From Providencia sp. (GTDB taxonomy: Bacteria > Pseudomonadota > Gammaproteobacteria > Enterobacterales > Enterobacteriaceae): 64,000 nt of DNA. Within the stretch, counting starts at the first letter, position 1. Each line of letters opens with the position of its first letter. The notes under the pieces were generated by a model. It searched no databases. It was not told the origin of the DNA and saw only the letters and a program-made list of their open reading frames with translations. The position numbers and the translations under genes were made by a program. The stretch is taken from positions 202,608 to 266,607 of the forward strand of contig NZ_DOEH01000016.1 of NCBI RefSeq assembly GCF_003533305.1. The letters are read 5' to 3'. Of this stretch, positions 41,922 to 51,754 are shown piece by piece.

Positions 41922-44168
41922 ATGTTGACGCGTTTGCGTGATATTGTTGAAAAAGTCGCTATGGCAACAAGTTTGACCGAAGCACTTGAAATTTTGGTGA
42001 ATGAAACTTGCAAAGCGATGAGGACCGATGTGTGTTCTATCTACTTAGCAGATCATCCTCGCCAATGTTATTATTTAATGGCAACCCGTGGGTTGAAAAA
42101 GCCCCGCGGGATTGCTATTCGTCTTGGATTCGACGAAGGTGTAGTTGGTGCTGTTGGCCGCCAATCTGAAATGCTCAATTTAGCGGATATCCGTGAGCAT
42201 CCTCAATATAAATATCTCCCCCAATTAAAGGAAGGCCAGCTTAAGGCTTTTCTTGGCGTTCCTGTCGTTTACCGTCGCCAACTCTTAGGTGTATTGGTTG
42301 TACAGCAGAAAGAGAAACGTTTATTTAACGAAACCGAAGAGTCTTTTATGGTGACGTTATCTATGCAACTCGCCGTAATTTTATCGCAAGCTCAAGCAAA
42401 AGGTGTTTTTGGTCAATACAGGCAAAGCCGAATAAAAGCGATTCCTGTCTCTCAGGGAATTACAATGGCGTATGGCTGGCAAGATAATTCACAACCATCT
42501 TTTGATAGTGTTTGTGAAGCCAGTGCTATCAATAAAGATGATGAAAAACAAAGGCTAATAAGCGCTCTTGAGAGTGCGGCAGCAGAATGTCGTCGTATTA
42601 GCAAACGCTTTATGGCGAATTCATCAAAAGAAAGTGCAGCCATTTTTGATTTGTATAATCATTTGCTTAATGATCCTCAACTTAAAAAGAATTTATTCAC
42701 ATCTATTGAGCAAGGCGCGGTAGCCGAATGGGCTGTCAAAACGGTTATTGAGGATTATGTTGAACAATTTTCACGTTTGCGTGATCTGTATCTTCGAGAG
42801 CGTGGTACTGATCTCAGAGCATTAGGTCAACGCTTACTTTTTCATCTTGATGATTCGTTAACACCAATAAATCAGTGGCCTGAGCGTTTTATATTAGTTG
42901 CTGATGAACTTAGTGCCAGTGTGCTTGCCGAATTGCCGTTTGAGCAATTAGCGGGTGTCATTGTGCGCGATGGTGCAACACATTCCCATTCGGCAATTCT
43001 TATTCGTGCTATGGGGATCCCAGCCATTATGGGGGCTGATGTTGAACCTTCATTACTGCATAACCGCCTTTTGATTCTAGATGGTTATCGCGGAGAAGTA
43101 TTTATTGAGCCTGAGAATTTAATTGCTCAGGAATACCAGCAGATTATTGAAGAAGAAAATGTTTTAAGTCGTTTAGCAGAAGGCACTTTAGAGCAAGATG
43201 CTATTTTAAAAAATGGCGACCAAGTTAATATTTATCTTAATGCTGGATTGAGTCCTCGTTATGAGCAGCAAATCAATATGGGTGTTGATGGTGTTGGTTT
43301 GTATCGAACTGAACTTCCATTCATGCTGCATAATGGTTTTCCATCAGAAGATGAACAAAAGCAAATGTACCAAGAAGTGCTTGAGCTCTTTCCAACTAAG
43401 CCCGTAGTACTAAGAACGCTGGATATTGGTGCTGATAAACAACTTCCTTATATGCCTATTAGTGAAGAAAATCCGAGCCTAGGTTGGCGTGGTATTCGTA
43501 TCATGTTAGATCAACCAGAAATATTTCTTATTCAATTAAGAGCGATGTTGCGCGCTGATCATGCTGTGGGTAATTTACGGATTTTATTACCGATGATCAC
43601 CAGTATTGATGAGGTTGATGAAGCTATTATTTTGATAAATAGGGCTAGAGATGAAGTAAGTAATTTACTTAATCAGCCTATTAAAATGCCACAAATTGGT
43701 GTGATGCTCGAAGTTCCATCATTATTGTTTTTATTGCCTGAATTAAAAAAACGAGTTGATTTCATATCGATAGGTACAAATGATTTTACACAATATTTAC
43801 TTGCTGTTGACCGTAATAATACGCACGTAGCAACGCTATATGATAATCTTCATCCCGCCGTTGTGCGTTTTTTAGCAATGGTTTATGAAGAGTGTCGTCG
43901 TCTTAACATGCCAATCAGTGTATGCGGTGAAATGGCCGGTCAGCCATTGAGTGCAATGGTATTGATTGCCTTAGGTTATCGTTCATTAAGTATGAGTGGT
44001 AGAAGCGTTCCTCGAATGAAATATTTAATTCGGCAACTTGATCCAGAACTTATGTCTGAATTAGCTTTAGCCCTGCTGAGGGCAGAAACAAGTGACAGCG
44101 TTAGACTAAAAACAAGTGAGTTTATGGAGAAAAATGGTCTCGGTGGATTTGTCCGTGGTGGAATTTAA
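41922..44168 (+). CDS. ptsP: Nitrogen-branch PTS enzyme I (EI-Ntr)
   Basis: PtsP passes phosphate from phosphoenolpyruvate to NPr and then EIIA-Ntr, a regulatory branch that senses glutamine and 2-oxoglutarate. With the ATG at 41922 (MLTRLRDIVEKVA) it has 748 residues, exactly the E. coli length. An N-terminal GAF domain (about residues 15-160) is followed by the EI domains: phospho-accepting His356 in DGATHSHSAI, EMAGQP, the PEP-binding ILLPMITSIDEV and VCGEMAG with the catalytic Cys. It is 4 bp after rppH, probably in one operon. Confidence 0.97.
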   Translation: MLTRLRDIVEKVAMATSLTEALEILVNETCKAMRTDVCSIYLADHPRQCYYLMATRGLKKPRGIAIRLGFDEGVVGAVGRQSEMLNLADIREHPQYKYLPQLKEGQLKAFLGVPVVYRRQLLGVLVVQQKEKRLFNETEESFMVTLSMQLAVILSQAQAKGVFGQYRQSRIKAIPVSQGITMAYGWQDNSQPSFDSVCEASAINKDDEKQRLISALESAAAECRRISKRFMANSSKESAAIFDLYNHLLNDPQLKKNLFTSIEQGAVAEWAVKTVIEDYVEQFSRLRDLYLRERGTDLRALGQRLLFHLDDSLTPINQWPERFILVADELSASVLAELPFEQLAGVIVRDGATHSHSAILIRAMGIPAIMGADVEPSLLHNRLLILDGYRGEVFIEPENLIAQEYQQIIEEENVLSRLAEGTLEQDAILKNGDQVNIYLNAGLSPRYEQQINMGVDGVGLYRTELPFMLHNGFPSEDEQKQMYQEVLELFPTKPVVLRTLDIGADKQLPYMPISEENPSLGWRGIRIMLDQPEIFLIQLRAMLRADHAVGNLRILLPMITSIDEVDEAIILINRARDEVSNLLNQPIKMPQIGVMLEVPSLLFLLPELKKRVDFISIGTNDFTQYLLAVDRNNTHVATLYDNLHPAVVRFLAMVYEECRRLNMPISVCGEMAGQPLSAMVLIALGYRSLSMSGRSVPRMKYLIRQLDPELMSELALALLRAETSDSVRLKTSEFMEKNGLGGFVRGGI

Positions 44169-44252
44169 TCCGTTTTTCTATGTTATTTATATGTGATAAC
44201 CCTGTGTTATGATGCGCTATGATTTTAGCTTAACAATTTAAAGTGGGGAACG

Positions 44253-45152
44253 ATGAGCATCAGCTATTTAGCATTACCCGAAATTGATCCCGTGATGTTC
44301 TCAATAGGGCCAGTCTCGCTTCATTGGTATGGTTTTATGTACCTCGTAGGTTTTGTTTTTGCCCTATGGCTTGCCGGTCGTCGAGCTAATAAACCTAATA
44401 GCGGATGGACAAAAAGCGAAGTTGAAAATTTACTTTATATAGGCTTCGTTGGTGTATTTGTTGGTGGACGTCTAGGTTACGTTTTCTTCTATAATTTACC
44501 TGTATTTCTTGATGACCCTCTTTATTTATTTAAAGTTTGGGATGGTGGAATGTCATTCCACGGTGGACTTATTGGTGTAATCTGCGCCATGATGTGGTTT
44601 GCACATCGTACTCGTCGCCGTTTTTTACAAGTGGCTGATTTTGTTGCGCCACTAATTCCTTTTGGGCTTGGTATGGGGCGTATTGGAAACTTTATTAATG
44701 GGGAATTATGGGGGCGCGTTACTCTTGATACACCTTGGGCATTTCTGTTCCCTCGTTCACGAAGTGAAGATATTCAACTTGCGATACAAGACCCTTCTTT
44801 AATGCCTATCTTAGAACAATATGGTGTTCTACCGAGGCATCCATCTCAACTTTATGAGATGGCTTTAGAAGGCATAGTGTTGTTCCTTATTCTTAACTTA
44901 TTTGTGCGTAAACCTCGTCCAATGGGAAGTGTGTCTGGTTTATTCCTCATAGGTTATGGCGCATTTCGTATTATTGTTGAGTTCTTTAGGCAACCCGATG
45001 CCCAATTAGGTTTATTTGGTGGCATTAGTATGGGGCAAATACTTTCAGTGCCAATGATAATAGCAGGCGTATTGATGATTCTGTGGGCTTATAAATACGG
45101 TAAAAATATTCCTGCACATAAACCTGAAAATACGGCTGCGAAAAGTAAGTAA
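44253..45152 (+). CDS. lgt: Prolipoprotein diacylglyceryl transferase
   Basis: Lgt transfers diacylglycerol from phosphatidylglycerol to the lipobox cysteine of prolipoproteins. The 299-residue inner-membrane protein has about seven helices and the Lgt signature [14 protein letters not shown], plus [19 protein letters not shown] and [18 protein letters not shown] precedes the ATG. thyA follows 61 bp later, the usual enterobacterial neighbour. Confidence 0.97.
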   Translation: MSISYLALPEIDPVMFSIGPVSLHWYGFMYLVGFVFALWLAGRRANKPNSGWTKSEVENLLYIGFVGVFVGGRLGYVFFYNLPVFLDDPLYLFKVWDGGMSFHGGLIGVICAMMWFAHRTRRRFLQVADFVAPLIPFGLGMGRIGNFINGELWGRVTLDTPWAFLFPRSRSEDIQLAIQDPSLMPILEQYGVLPRHPSQLYEMALEGIVLFLILNLFVRKPRPMGSVSGLFLIGYGAFRIIVEFFRQPDAQLGLFGGISMGQILSVPMIIAGVLMILWAYKYGKNIPAHKPENTAAKSK

Positions 45153-45213
45153 ATTAATAAATTAAGGTTGATGCTATTGGCTTAGTATCAACCCGTAAAG
45201 CAAGAGAGCGACT

Positions 45214-46065
45214 ATGAAGCCATATCTTGAGTTGTGCCAACGTATTATTGACGAAGGACAGTGGATTGAGAATAAGCGTACCGGAGTGCGTTGTTTAACT
45301 GTTATCAATGCAGACCTTGAATATGACGTTGGTAATAATCAATTCCCACTTATTACAACCCGTAAAAGTTTTTATAAGGCGGCTATTGCAGAATTAATCG
45401 GTTATTTGCGTGGTTATGATAATGCAGCTCAATTTCGTGAAATCGGTTGTAATACTTGGAATGCAAATGCAAATGAAAACCAAGTATGGTTAAACAATTC
45501 TCATCGCAAAGGTGAGGATGATATGGGACGTGTATATGGCGTTCAAGGTCGTTCTTGGCAACGTCCAGATGGTTCATATGTTGATCAGCTGAAAAAAGTA
45601 GTCAATAACCTGAAAAATGGCATTGATGATCGTGCGGAAATAATTACATTTTATAATCCTGGTGAATTTGAAATGGGCTGCTTACGTCCATGTATGCACA
45701 CCCATACATTTTCACTATTGGGTGACACTTTACATTTAACGTCATATCAACGTAGTTGTGATGTGCCACTTGGATTGAATTTTAATCAAGTTCAATGTTT
45801 CGTTTTGTTGGCATTAATGGCTCGAATTACTGGACATAAAGCAGGCAAGGCATATCATAAAATTGTAAATGCACATATTTATGAAAATCAATTACCTTTG
45901 ATGCGAGATGTTCAACTAAAACGTGAGCCTTTTGCATTACCGTCATTAACGATTAATCCTCAAATTAAAACGTTAGAGGATCTTGAAACATGGGTGAGTA
46001 CCGATGATTTCATTTTAGACGGATATCAATGCCACGAAGCAATTAAATATCCATTTACAGTCTAA
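45214..46065 (+). CDS. thyA: Thymidylate synthase, 283-residue type
   Basis: ThyA methylates dUMP to dTMP using methylene-tetrahydrofolate, feeding dihydrofolate back to FolA. The catalytic cysteine is Cys160 in [12 protein letters not shown], followed by [15 protein letters not shown]. At 283 residues, with the insert [19 protein letters not shown], it resembles the Vibrio/Pasteurella-type enzyme far more than the 264-residue E. coli ThyA, although it sits in the same place, downstream of lgt. An AAGAGAG sequence precedes the ATG. Function is secure; the unusual lineage is my reading from memory of the families. Confidence 0.95.
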   Translation: MKPYLELCQRIIDEGQWIENKRTGVRCLTVINADLEYDVGNNQFPLITTRKSFYKAAIAELIGYLRGYDNAAQFREIGCNTWNANANENQVWLNNSHRKGEDDMGRVYGVQGRSWQRPDGSYVDQLKKVVNNLKNGIDDRAEIITFYNPGEFEMGCLRPCMHTHTFSLLGDTLHLTSYQRSCDVPLGLNFNQVQCFVLLALMARITGHKAGKAYHKIVNAHIYENQLPLMRDVQLKREPFALPSLTINPQIKTLEDLETWVSTDDFILDGYQCHEAIKYPFTV

Positions 46066-46475
46066 GTTACCTAATTTTTAAAGAACTTGGGTGTTGTTAT
46101 TTGTTACAGCACCCCCCAGCTTCACTTCTTTGTAATACCCTCATCATCCTGCAATATTTATATAGTTCTCCTTTTATTTCATGATGTTATCAGTGAGAAA
46201 TACGAATAAGTAAACTTTTAATTTGCTTAAATTTAAACCCTGCTTATTACTCAATTCATATTTTCATTTCTTCTAGAAAAAATTAATAAATTTATTTTCC
46301 TTAACTTATTTTTTGCGAAGCGCTTCCCAAACATGCACCTGCTGGTTGCAAGATTTTTATTTTGTTGGGAAGCGCTTCGTAAATTTGAATGTGATTGCTA
46401 GTGGCATGATATTTTTTTGTCAATATCAAGGCGTCATTACGCTGATTATTCATAAATATGGGAGTAAAGGAATCA
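46066..46475. other. Intergenic region between thyA and ppdA
   Basis: After thyA a weak hairpin (GGGTGTTG 46089-46096 with CAGCACCC 46107-46114) lacks a T-run. Near 46316-46379 lies a G+C-rich 15-bp inverted repeat whose arms each contain GAAGCGCTTC; its spacer holds TGCACC...GGTTGCA followed by AGATTTTTATTTT, which could be a terminator. The rest is A+T-rich without a gene. Confidence 0.6.
46316..46379. promoter_or_regulatory. Paired palindromes GAAGCGCTTC in a 15-bp inverted repeat
   Basis: CGAAGCGCTTCCCAA (46316-46330) and TTGGGAAGCGCTTCG (46365-46379) are exact reverse complements. Each contains the symmetric decamer GAAGCGCTTC, centred at 46321.5 and 46373.5, 52 bp apart. The decamer with central CG resembles LacI-family operators. 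It may instead work as a terminator stem. Confidence 0.5.
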
Positions 46476-46961
46476 ATGAGAGTTGAAGTTAATAGCCGGC
46501 AAAATGGTTTTACTTTGATTGAAATTTTAGTAGTTTTATTTATTTGTTCTTTAGTCGTACTTCCTGCGTTATATAACTGGCAACAACAATTACAGCGATT
46601 TCGCTTAATTGATGCCGCAAGACAAGTAGCAGGGTTTATTTATAGTAATTTGATGGAAGGAATATACCTTAATCAACATCGAGTTTTGCAGGTTAATAAT
46701 GATCAAGGAAGTTGGAATTTGGTTGTTAATAATGTAGCTACAGGAAAAGAAATTAGCAGACTAAACGATTCAAAACTTGAAGGGATTGGTATAAAAAAAA
46801 CAACTCGTACTTCAATTGACCTTTATGGTAAGCAAGGAACAAGTCATGCTTTTAGCATCGAATTACAAAATGAAAATGAAGCTATTACTATTTACCTGTC
46901 AGCAATTGGGCGATTGAGAGGGTGTAGTAAACAGAAAATGGTGGGAATTCCACGATGCTAA
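46476..46961 (+). CDS. ppdA: Prepilin-type N-terminal cleavage protein PpdA
   Basis: A type IV prepilin/pseudopilin-like protein of 161 residues. The start is ATG 46476, with AAAGGA nine bases upstream; an ATG at 46458 has none. The short basic leader ends at Gly11 and the mature protein would begin FTLIEILVV, with the conserved Glu at +5 and a hydrophobic helix. The C-terminus SAIGRLRGC resembles E. coli PpdA. It is the first of four overlapping genes (ppdA-ppdB-ygdB-ppdC) that precede recC, as in E. coli. Confidence 0.88.
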   Translation: MRVEVNSRQNGFTLIEILVVLFICSLVVLPALYNWQQQLQRFRLIDAARQVAGFIYSNLMEGIYLNQHRVLQVNNDQGSWNLVVNNVATGKEISRLNDSKLEGIGIKKTTRTSIDLYGKQGTSHAFSIELQNENEAITIYLSAIGRLRGCSKQKMVGIPRC

Positions 46962-47563
46962 GCTTTTCATCTGTGAAAAGATCAAATTTAGAGTTGGGCT
47001 TTTCTTTGATTGAAATGCTTGTAGCAATGGCTATTAGCAGTGTTATTTGTATTGCGGTTATGAGTACTATTCCAACATTGTTCAAACAAATTTATCAGTC
47101 ATATTTTCAATATCAGATTGATAAAGATGTAAAACAAGTGCTTATCAATATGGAGAAAGACTTTAGGCGAATTGGATATTGCAGTAGCCTATCTTGCCAA
47201 GGAAAAGCAATTAAAATTGAGTCTAAACTTTTAAGTCGATACCCTAATTCATGTATTATTTTTGCCTATGACCAAGATTTATCTGGTAAATGGATTAATC
47301 GTAAATCGAAAAAAATTGATTCAGATTTTTTTGGGTACAGGTTAAATGGAAATAAATTAGAGTCTAACCGTAATGTGAATGATTGTAATGGAACTCGCTG
47401 GCAATCATTATTTGATGCAAAACTAATAACAGTTAATCAATTACAGTTTTATTGGAATGAAGCAAATGCATTACTTGAGATGATTATTAGCGTGGAAACC
47501 AAGTTGTTGCCTAAGAAAATATTTACTTATCGAACAGCTGTTATGATTAGGAATTTGCAATGA
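46955..47563 (+). CDS. ppdB: Prepilin-like protein PpdB
   Basis: A 202-residue minor-pseudopilin-like protein. The leader ends at Gly15, followed by FSLIEMLVAMAISSV with Glu at +5. The rest is a soluble pilin-type domain with several cysteines (YCSSLSC, NSC, DCNG). It overlaps ppdA by 7 bp; GGGA lies eight bases before its ATG. It is slightly longer than E. coli PpdB (187). Confidence 0.88.
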   Translation: MLSFSSVKRSNLELGFSLIEMLVAMAISSVICIAVMSTIPTLFKQIYQSYFQYQIDKDVKQVLINMEKDFRRIGYCSSLSCQGKAIKIESKLLSRYPNSCIIFAYDQDLSGKWINRKSKKIDSDFFGYRLNGNKLESNRNVNDCNGTRWQSLFDAKLITVNQLQFYWNEANALLEMIISVETKLLPKKIFTYRTAVMIRNLQ

Positions 47564-48003
47564 CAAAGAAAAATGCACAAAAAGGGAATGTTGCGTTAAT
47601 CATGGTTGTTGTATTAATGACAATGGGTTTATTACTACTCAAAGCATTACATTACTATCAAGAGCGGGCACGGGATGAACTCTATAATGAAACTAAATAC
47701 CTTGAAGCTTTTAATCATGCAGAATCCGCACTTTCGTGGGGGTTGCTACAATCATGGAAGCTAAGTACGTCTAGAAAAACATATTGGGAGTGCCAAAAAG
47801 AAACAACGCAGGGTTGGAGCAGTTGTTTAAGGCATGTGAAAGGTAACAATTTTGTTTTATTAGGTAAAAGTGATTTCAAGCAAGGGGAGCAAATCAAAGT
47901 TTATAGATGGGTAACTTCGATTTCAGGTTCACAGAAAATTAAAATACGTGAAAAAGGTTGGCTTGATTACTGTATCGTTGAGAAAAAAGGATTTTGTCTG
48001 TGA
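47560..48003 (+). CDS. ygdB: Pseudopilin-like protein YgdB
   Basis: A 147-residue protein in the ygdB position. The leader ends at Gly9 and continues NVALIMVVVLM; position +5 is Ile instead of Glu, as in GspK-type tip pseudopilins that lack Glu5. The soluble part has four cysteines (WECQK, SSCLR, DYCIV, GFCL). Its ATG overlaps the ppdB stop as ATGA. Confidence 0.82.
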   Translation: MTKKNAQKGNVALIMVVVLMTMGLLLLKALHYYQERARDELYNETKYLEAFNHAESALSWGLLQSWKLSTSRKTYWECQKETTQGWSSCLRHVKGNNFVLLGKSDFKQGEQIKVYRWVTSISGSQKIKIREKGWLDYCIVEKKGFCL

Positions 48004-48344
48004 AAATAAAGCAACAGGGTTTTGCTTTAATTGAGTCAATGATTGCCGTGGTTGTTTTTGCTATCCTACTGATAGCTCTGCTAAACTATACTCAATATAT
48101 CACATTGAATTTTAATCAGATATATCAAAGTTCAACGGCAATAAGGATGTTACAAAGTGCATTGGAGCGAAAAGCTTCTTTTATAGAAATTACATCTGTA
48201 AATACAGAACAACTTTATCCTAATTGGCAGGTAGCAGAAACGTTATCATCAAAAGGGGATAAATGCACTGAATCTATTATGGCCTTAATAATTGATACAC
48301 AACAGTTTTCTTTAAATCGTTGGTTTTGTATAGTCGCTGATTGA
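48000..48344 (+). CDS. ppdC: Prepilin-like protein PpdC
   Basis: A 114-residue protein. I choose GTG 48000, which overlaps the ygdB stop as GTGA and has AAGGA eight bases upstream. The leader ends at Gly7, followed by FALIESMIAVVVFAIL with Glu at +5. The C-terminus has Cys residues in DKCTE and RWFCIV, like E. coli PpdC. recC follows 18 bp later. Confidence 0.83.
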   Translation: MKIKQQGFALIESMIAVVVFAILLIALLNYTQYITLNFNQIYQSSTAIRMLQSALERKASFIEITSVNTEQLYPNWQVAETLSSKGDKCTESIMALIIDTQQFSLNRWFCIVAD

Positions 48345-48362
48345 ATACAATAGGAGAGGGAT

Positions 48363-51300
48363 ATGTTTCAGGTTTATCATTCTAATCAATTAGATCTATT
48401 AAAAGAGTTGATTGCTCATTTAATGGAGAATGAACCGCTTTCTCATCCTTTTGAACAAGAAATTGTTTTAGTACAAAGTCCTGGTATGTCTCAGTGGCTG
48501 CAAATTGAATTAGCTAAACGCTTTGGGATAGCTGCAAATATCAATTACCCTTTACCTGCAACTTTTATCTGGGATATGTTTCGTCGTGTATTACCTGATA
48601 TTCCTAAAGAAAGTGCTTATACCAAACAAGCGATGACTTGGAAGCTAATGACTATTTTACCTGAAGTCATTGGTGAAGATGAGTTTGAACCTTTAAGACA
48701 TTATCTTCAACAAGATACAGATAAACGAAAGTTACATCAATTGGCGGGGAGAGTCGCCGATTTATTTGACCAATATTTAGTTTATCGGCCGGAATGGGTG
48801 GAGAAATGGCGAAAAAATGAATTAATTGAAGGGTTAAGCCAGAATCAGTTATGGCAGAAAAGATTATGGCAGTGCCTTGTTGATTATACAAATAAGTTAG
48901 AACAGTCACCTTGGCATCGTGCAAATCTTTACCTAAGTTTTATTGAAACACTATCAGCGAACCCTTCGTTAGGTCATGCTCTTCCTAAACGTATTTTTAT
49001 TTGTGGTATTGCCTCATTACCTCCTGTTTATTTACAAGCTTTAAATGCGATTGCAGAACATACAGATATACACCTTATGTTTACGAATCCCTGTCGCTAT
49101 TATTGGGGCGATATTCAAAGTCATTCATTTTTGTCGAAGTTAAAACAGCGAAAATTACGCCATTATCTTGATAAACATGAAGTCTCTCGTTTTAAAATCG
49201 AGGAACATGCGCAAAATTTATTTAATGAAGATGGAGAGCAGGATGTTATTAATCCTCTGCTCGCATCATGGGGAAAGTTAGGGCGAGATAACCTTTACTT
49301 TATTTCTCAAGTAGAAGGTACAAATGAAATTTCAGCTTTTGTCGACATAACTCGGGATAGCATTTTAGCAAATTTACAGCAGGATATTTTAGATCTAGAA
49401 GATCACTCTCAGCTAGGTAAAACGATAGAAAGTTTTGAAAGCAGTAAAGACAAACGACCTATAAGCGACTTGGATGAGTCTGTGACGTTTCACTCATGTC
49501 ATAGCGCTCAACGGGAAGTTGAAGTGTTACAAGATAGATTGCTAGCGCTATTTGAGCAAGATGCTGATTTAACACCAAGAGATATCATTGTGATGGTCGC
49601 TGACATTGATAGCTATGCTCCTTATATTCAAGCGGTTTTTGGTAATACTGCTTCTGCCCGTTATATTCCATTTTCTATTTCAGATAGAAAAGCGTTGCAA
49701 GCGCATCCCATCTTGCAGGCATTTATCATGTTACTTGATTTACCACAAAGCCGATTCTCAACGGAGCAAGTACTCACATTACTTGAAGTATCTGCTTTTT
49801 CTGCACGCTTTGGTATTGATGAAAGTGAATTAAGCTTATTACGCCGTTGGGTCAATGAATCAGGTATCCGCTGGGGGCTTGATGACGATAATGTTCGATC
49901 TTTAGCCTTGCCAGTGATTGGACAGAACACTTGGGAGTTTGGCTTAAGTCGAATGCTCTTGGGTTATGCTATGGATAGCCGAAATGGGCCTTGGAATGGC
50001 ATTTTACCTTATGATGAATGTAGCGGATTAGCCGCACAATTAGCAGGAAAGCTAGCATTATTAGTCGATACATTAAAAGGTTGGCGTACCTTACTGGAGC
50101 AAGAGCGTACTCTTGAACAATGGAAAGATGTTTGCCGACAACTTATTGACAGTTGCTTTATGGTTGATGGCGATACTGAACTTGTATTGGCACTAGTGAC
50201 TGAGCAGTGGCATAAAATTATCGACAATGCTTTAATTTCTGGTTATCAAGAAACCGTACCTTTAGGCTTAATTCGTGATGAACTTTCAATTTGTTTTGAT
50301 GATGAAAAAATCAGTCAGCGATTTCTTGCGGGAGCTGTAAATTTTTGTACATTAATGCCAATGCGCTCAGTTCCATTTAAAGTTGTTTGTCTGCTAGGTA
50401 TGAACGATGGCGCTTATCCTCGCAGTATTCCACCTTTAGGCTTTGATTTAATGTCGGAGAAGCCTGCCAGAGGTGATAGAAAACGCCGAGATGATGACCG
50501 CTATTTGTTTTTAGAGGCATTAAACTCTGCCGCTAGACAGCTATATATTAGCTATATCGGCTTGTCTATTCGTGATAATCAACCTTGCAATCCATCAGTT
50601 CTTGTTACTGAATTACTTGATTACATTAGCCAGAGTTTTTGCTTAGTAGGTGATAATCATCTCAATATTGATGAAAGTGCTAAGCGATTAAAACAACATT
50701 TGGTTATTCAACATAATAGAGTTCCTTTTGCTAAAGAAAATTTTATTCCTGAAACTTCTTATCAAAGTTTTGCGAACGAATGGTTACCGGCAGCAAATAC
50801 AACAAGTAAAGAAGAAAAACTATTTTGTATCCCGCTTGATGAACGAGAGCCAATAACAGAAATATCTCTTGAACAATTATTGCGTTTTTATCGGCATCCA
50901 ATCAGAGCATTTTTTCAGCAACGTCTTAAAGTGCATTTTTCGATTGAAGAAACTGAATTACCTGAAGATGAACCATTTATATTGGGAAGATTACAACGTT
51001 ATAAAATCAATGATCGTATTTTAGATTTATTGGTTAAAGACGAAAATCCGACCCTTTTTTATCAAGCGCTTAAAGCTTCTGGTCAATTACCTGCTAAGCA
51101 GTTTGGCCAATTATTCTGGGAACAACAATTAGACGAAGTTATTCCTTTAGCTGAGAAAGTAAAAGAACATGAAGCTCAACAGTTTGATTATCAAATTGAT
51201 ATTGAAATTAATGGAATTAAAATAAGTGGACTTCTGAAGGATGTACAAGAAAATGGTTTACTGCGTTATCGTCCTGCCTATTTAACCGCGAATGATGGTG

Positions 51301-51737
51301 TACAGTTATGGATAGAGCATCTTTTATTTAACTTACGTGTTGGTAAAGGGAATAGTGTCGCTCTCGGTCGTGATAATAGTATCTGGCAATTTTCTGAAAT
51401 CGAACAAAATGAAGCATTACGTTACTTAGAAGATTTAGTTTTGGGGTACTGTGAAGGTCAAAACTCTCCATTAATACTATTAAACCAAAGTGGCTGGAAC
51501 TGGATATCGGCTTGCTTTGATAAAAAAACAAAACAGTACGATTTTTCTTCAGAGGAAATGCAACAAAAAGCATTATCAACATTATTACAAAGTCTTCAAG
51601 GGAGCTCAATGAAGCGAGGCGAAATGGAAGATGATTATGTGTTGAGGGCTTGTAGAAGTATTGATAGTACAATGATTCAAACACTGCTGAGAAATTCTCA
51701 GCGCTTCCTACTGCCAATGGCAGAATACTTGAAATAA
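48363..51737 (+). CDS. recC: Exodeoxyribonuclease V subunit gamma (RecC)
   Basis: RecC is the Chi-recognising, non-catalytic subunit of RecBCD, with inactive helicase and nuclease folds. The 1124 residues (1122 in E. coli) start MFQVYHSNQLDLL and include VQSPGMSQWLQIELA, PFKVVCLLGMNDGAYPR and EKPARGDRKRRDDDRYLFLEAL. AGGAGAGG precedes the ATG. The order recC-ptrA-recB-recD is the canonical enterobacterial one. Confidence 0.97.
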   Translation: MFQVYHSNQLDLLKELIAHLMENEPLSHPFEQEIVLVQSPGMSQWLQIELAKRFGIAANINYPLPATFIWDMFRRVLPDIPKESAYTKQAMTWKLMTILPEVIGEDEFEPLRHYLQQDTDKRKLHQLAGRVADLFDQYLVYRPEWVEKWRKNELIEGLSQNQLWQKRLWQCLVDYTNKLEQSPWHRANLYLSFIETLSANPSLGHALPKRIFICGIASLPPVYLQALNAIAEHTDIHLMFTNPCRYYWGDIQSHSFLSKLKQRKLRHYLDKHEVSRFKIEEHAQNLFNEDGEQDVINPLLASWGKLGRDNLYFISQVEGTNEISAFVDITRDSILANLQQDILDLEDHSQLGKTIESFESSKDKRPISDLDESVTFHSCHSAQREVEVLQDRLLALFEQDADLTPRDIIVMVADIDSYAPYIQAVFGNTASARYIPFSISDRKALQAHPILQAFIMLLDLPQSRFSTEQVLTLLEVSAFSARFGIDESELSLLRRWVNESGIRWGLDDDNVRSLALPVIGQNTWEFGLSRMLLGYAMDSRNGPWNGILPYDECSGLAAQLAGKLALLVDTLKGWRTLLEQERTLEQWKDVCRQLIDSCFMVDGDTELVLALVTEQWHKIIDNALISGYQETVPLGLIRDELSICFDDEKISQRFLAGAVNFCTLMPMRSVPFKVVCLLGMNDGAYPRSIPPLGFDLMSEKPARGDRKRRDDDRYLFLEALNSAARQLYISYIGLSIRDNQPCNPSVLVTELLDYISQSFCLVGDNHLNIDESAKRLKQHLVIQHNRVPFAKENFIPETSYQSFANEWLPAANTTSKEEKLFCIPLDEREPITEISLEQLLRFYRHPIRAFFQQRLKVHFSIEETELPEDEPFILGRLQRYKINDRILDLLVKDENPTLFYQALKASGQLPAKQFGQLFWEQQLDEVIPLAEKVKEHEAQQFDYQIDIEINGIKISGLLKDVQENGLLRYRPAYLTANDGVQLWIEHLLFNLRVGKGNSVALGRDNSIWQFSEIEQNEALRYLEDLVLGYCEGQNSPLILLNQSGWNWISACFDKKTKQYDFSSEEMQQKALSTLLQSLQGSSMKRGEMEDDYVLRACRSIDSTMIQTLLRNSQRFLLPMAEYLK

Positions 51738-51754
51738 AGGGAGAGCATTAAAGG

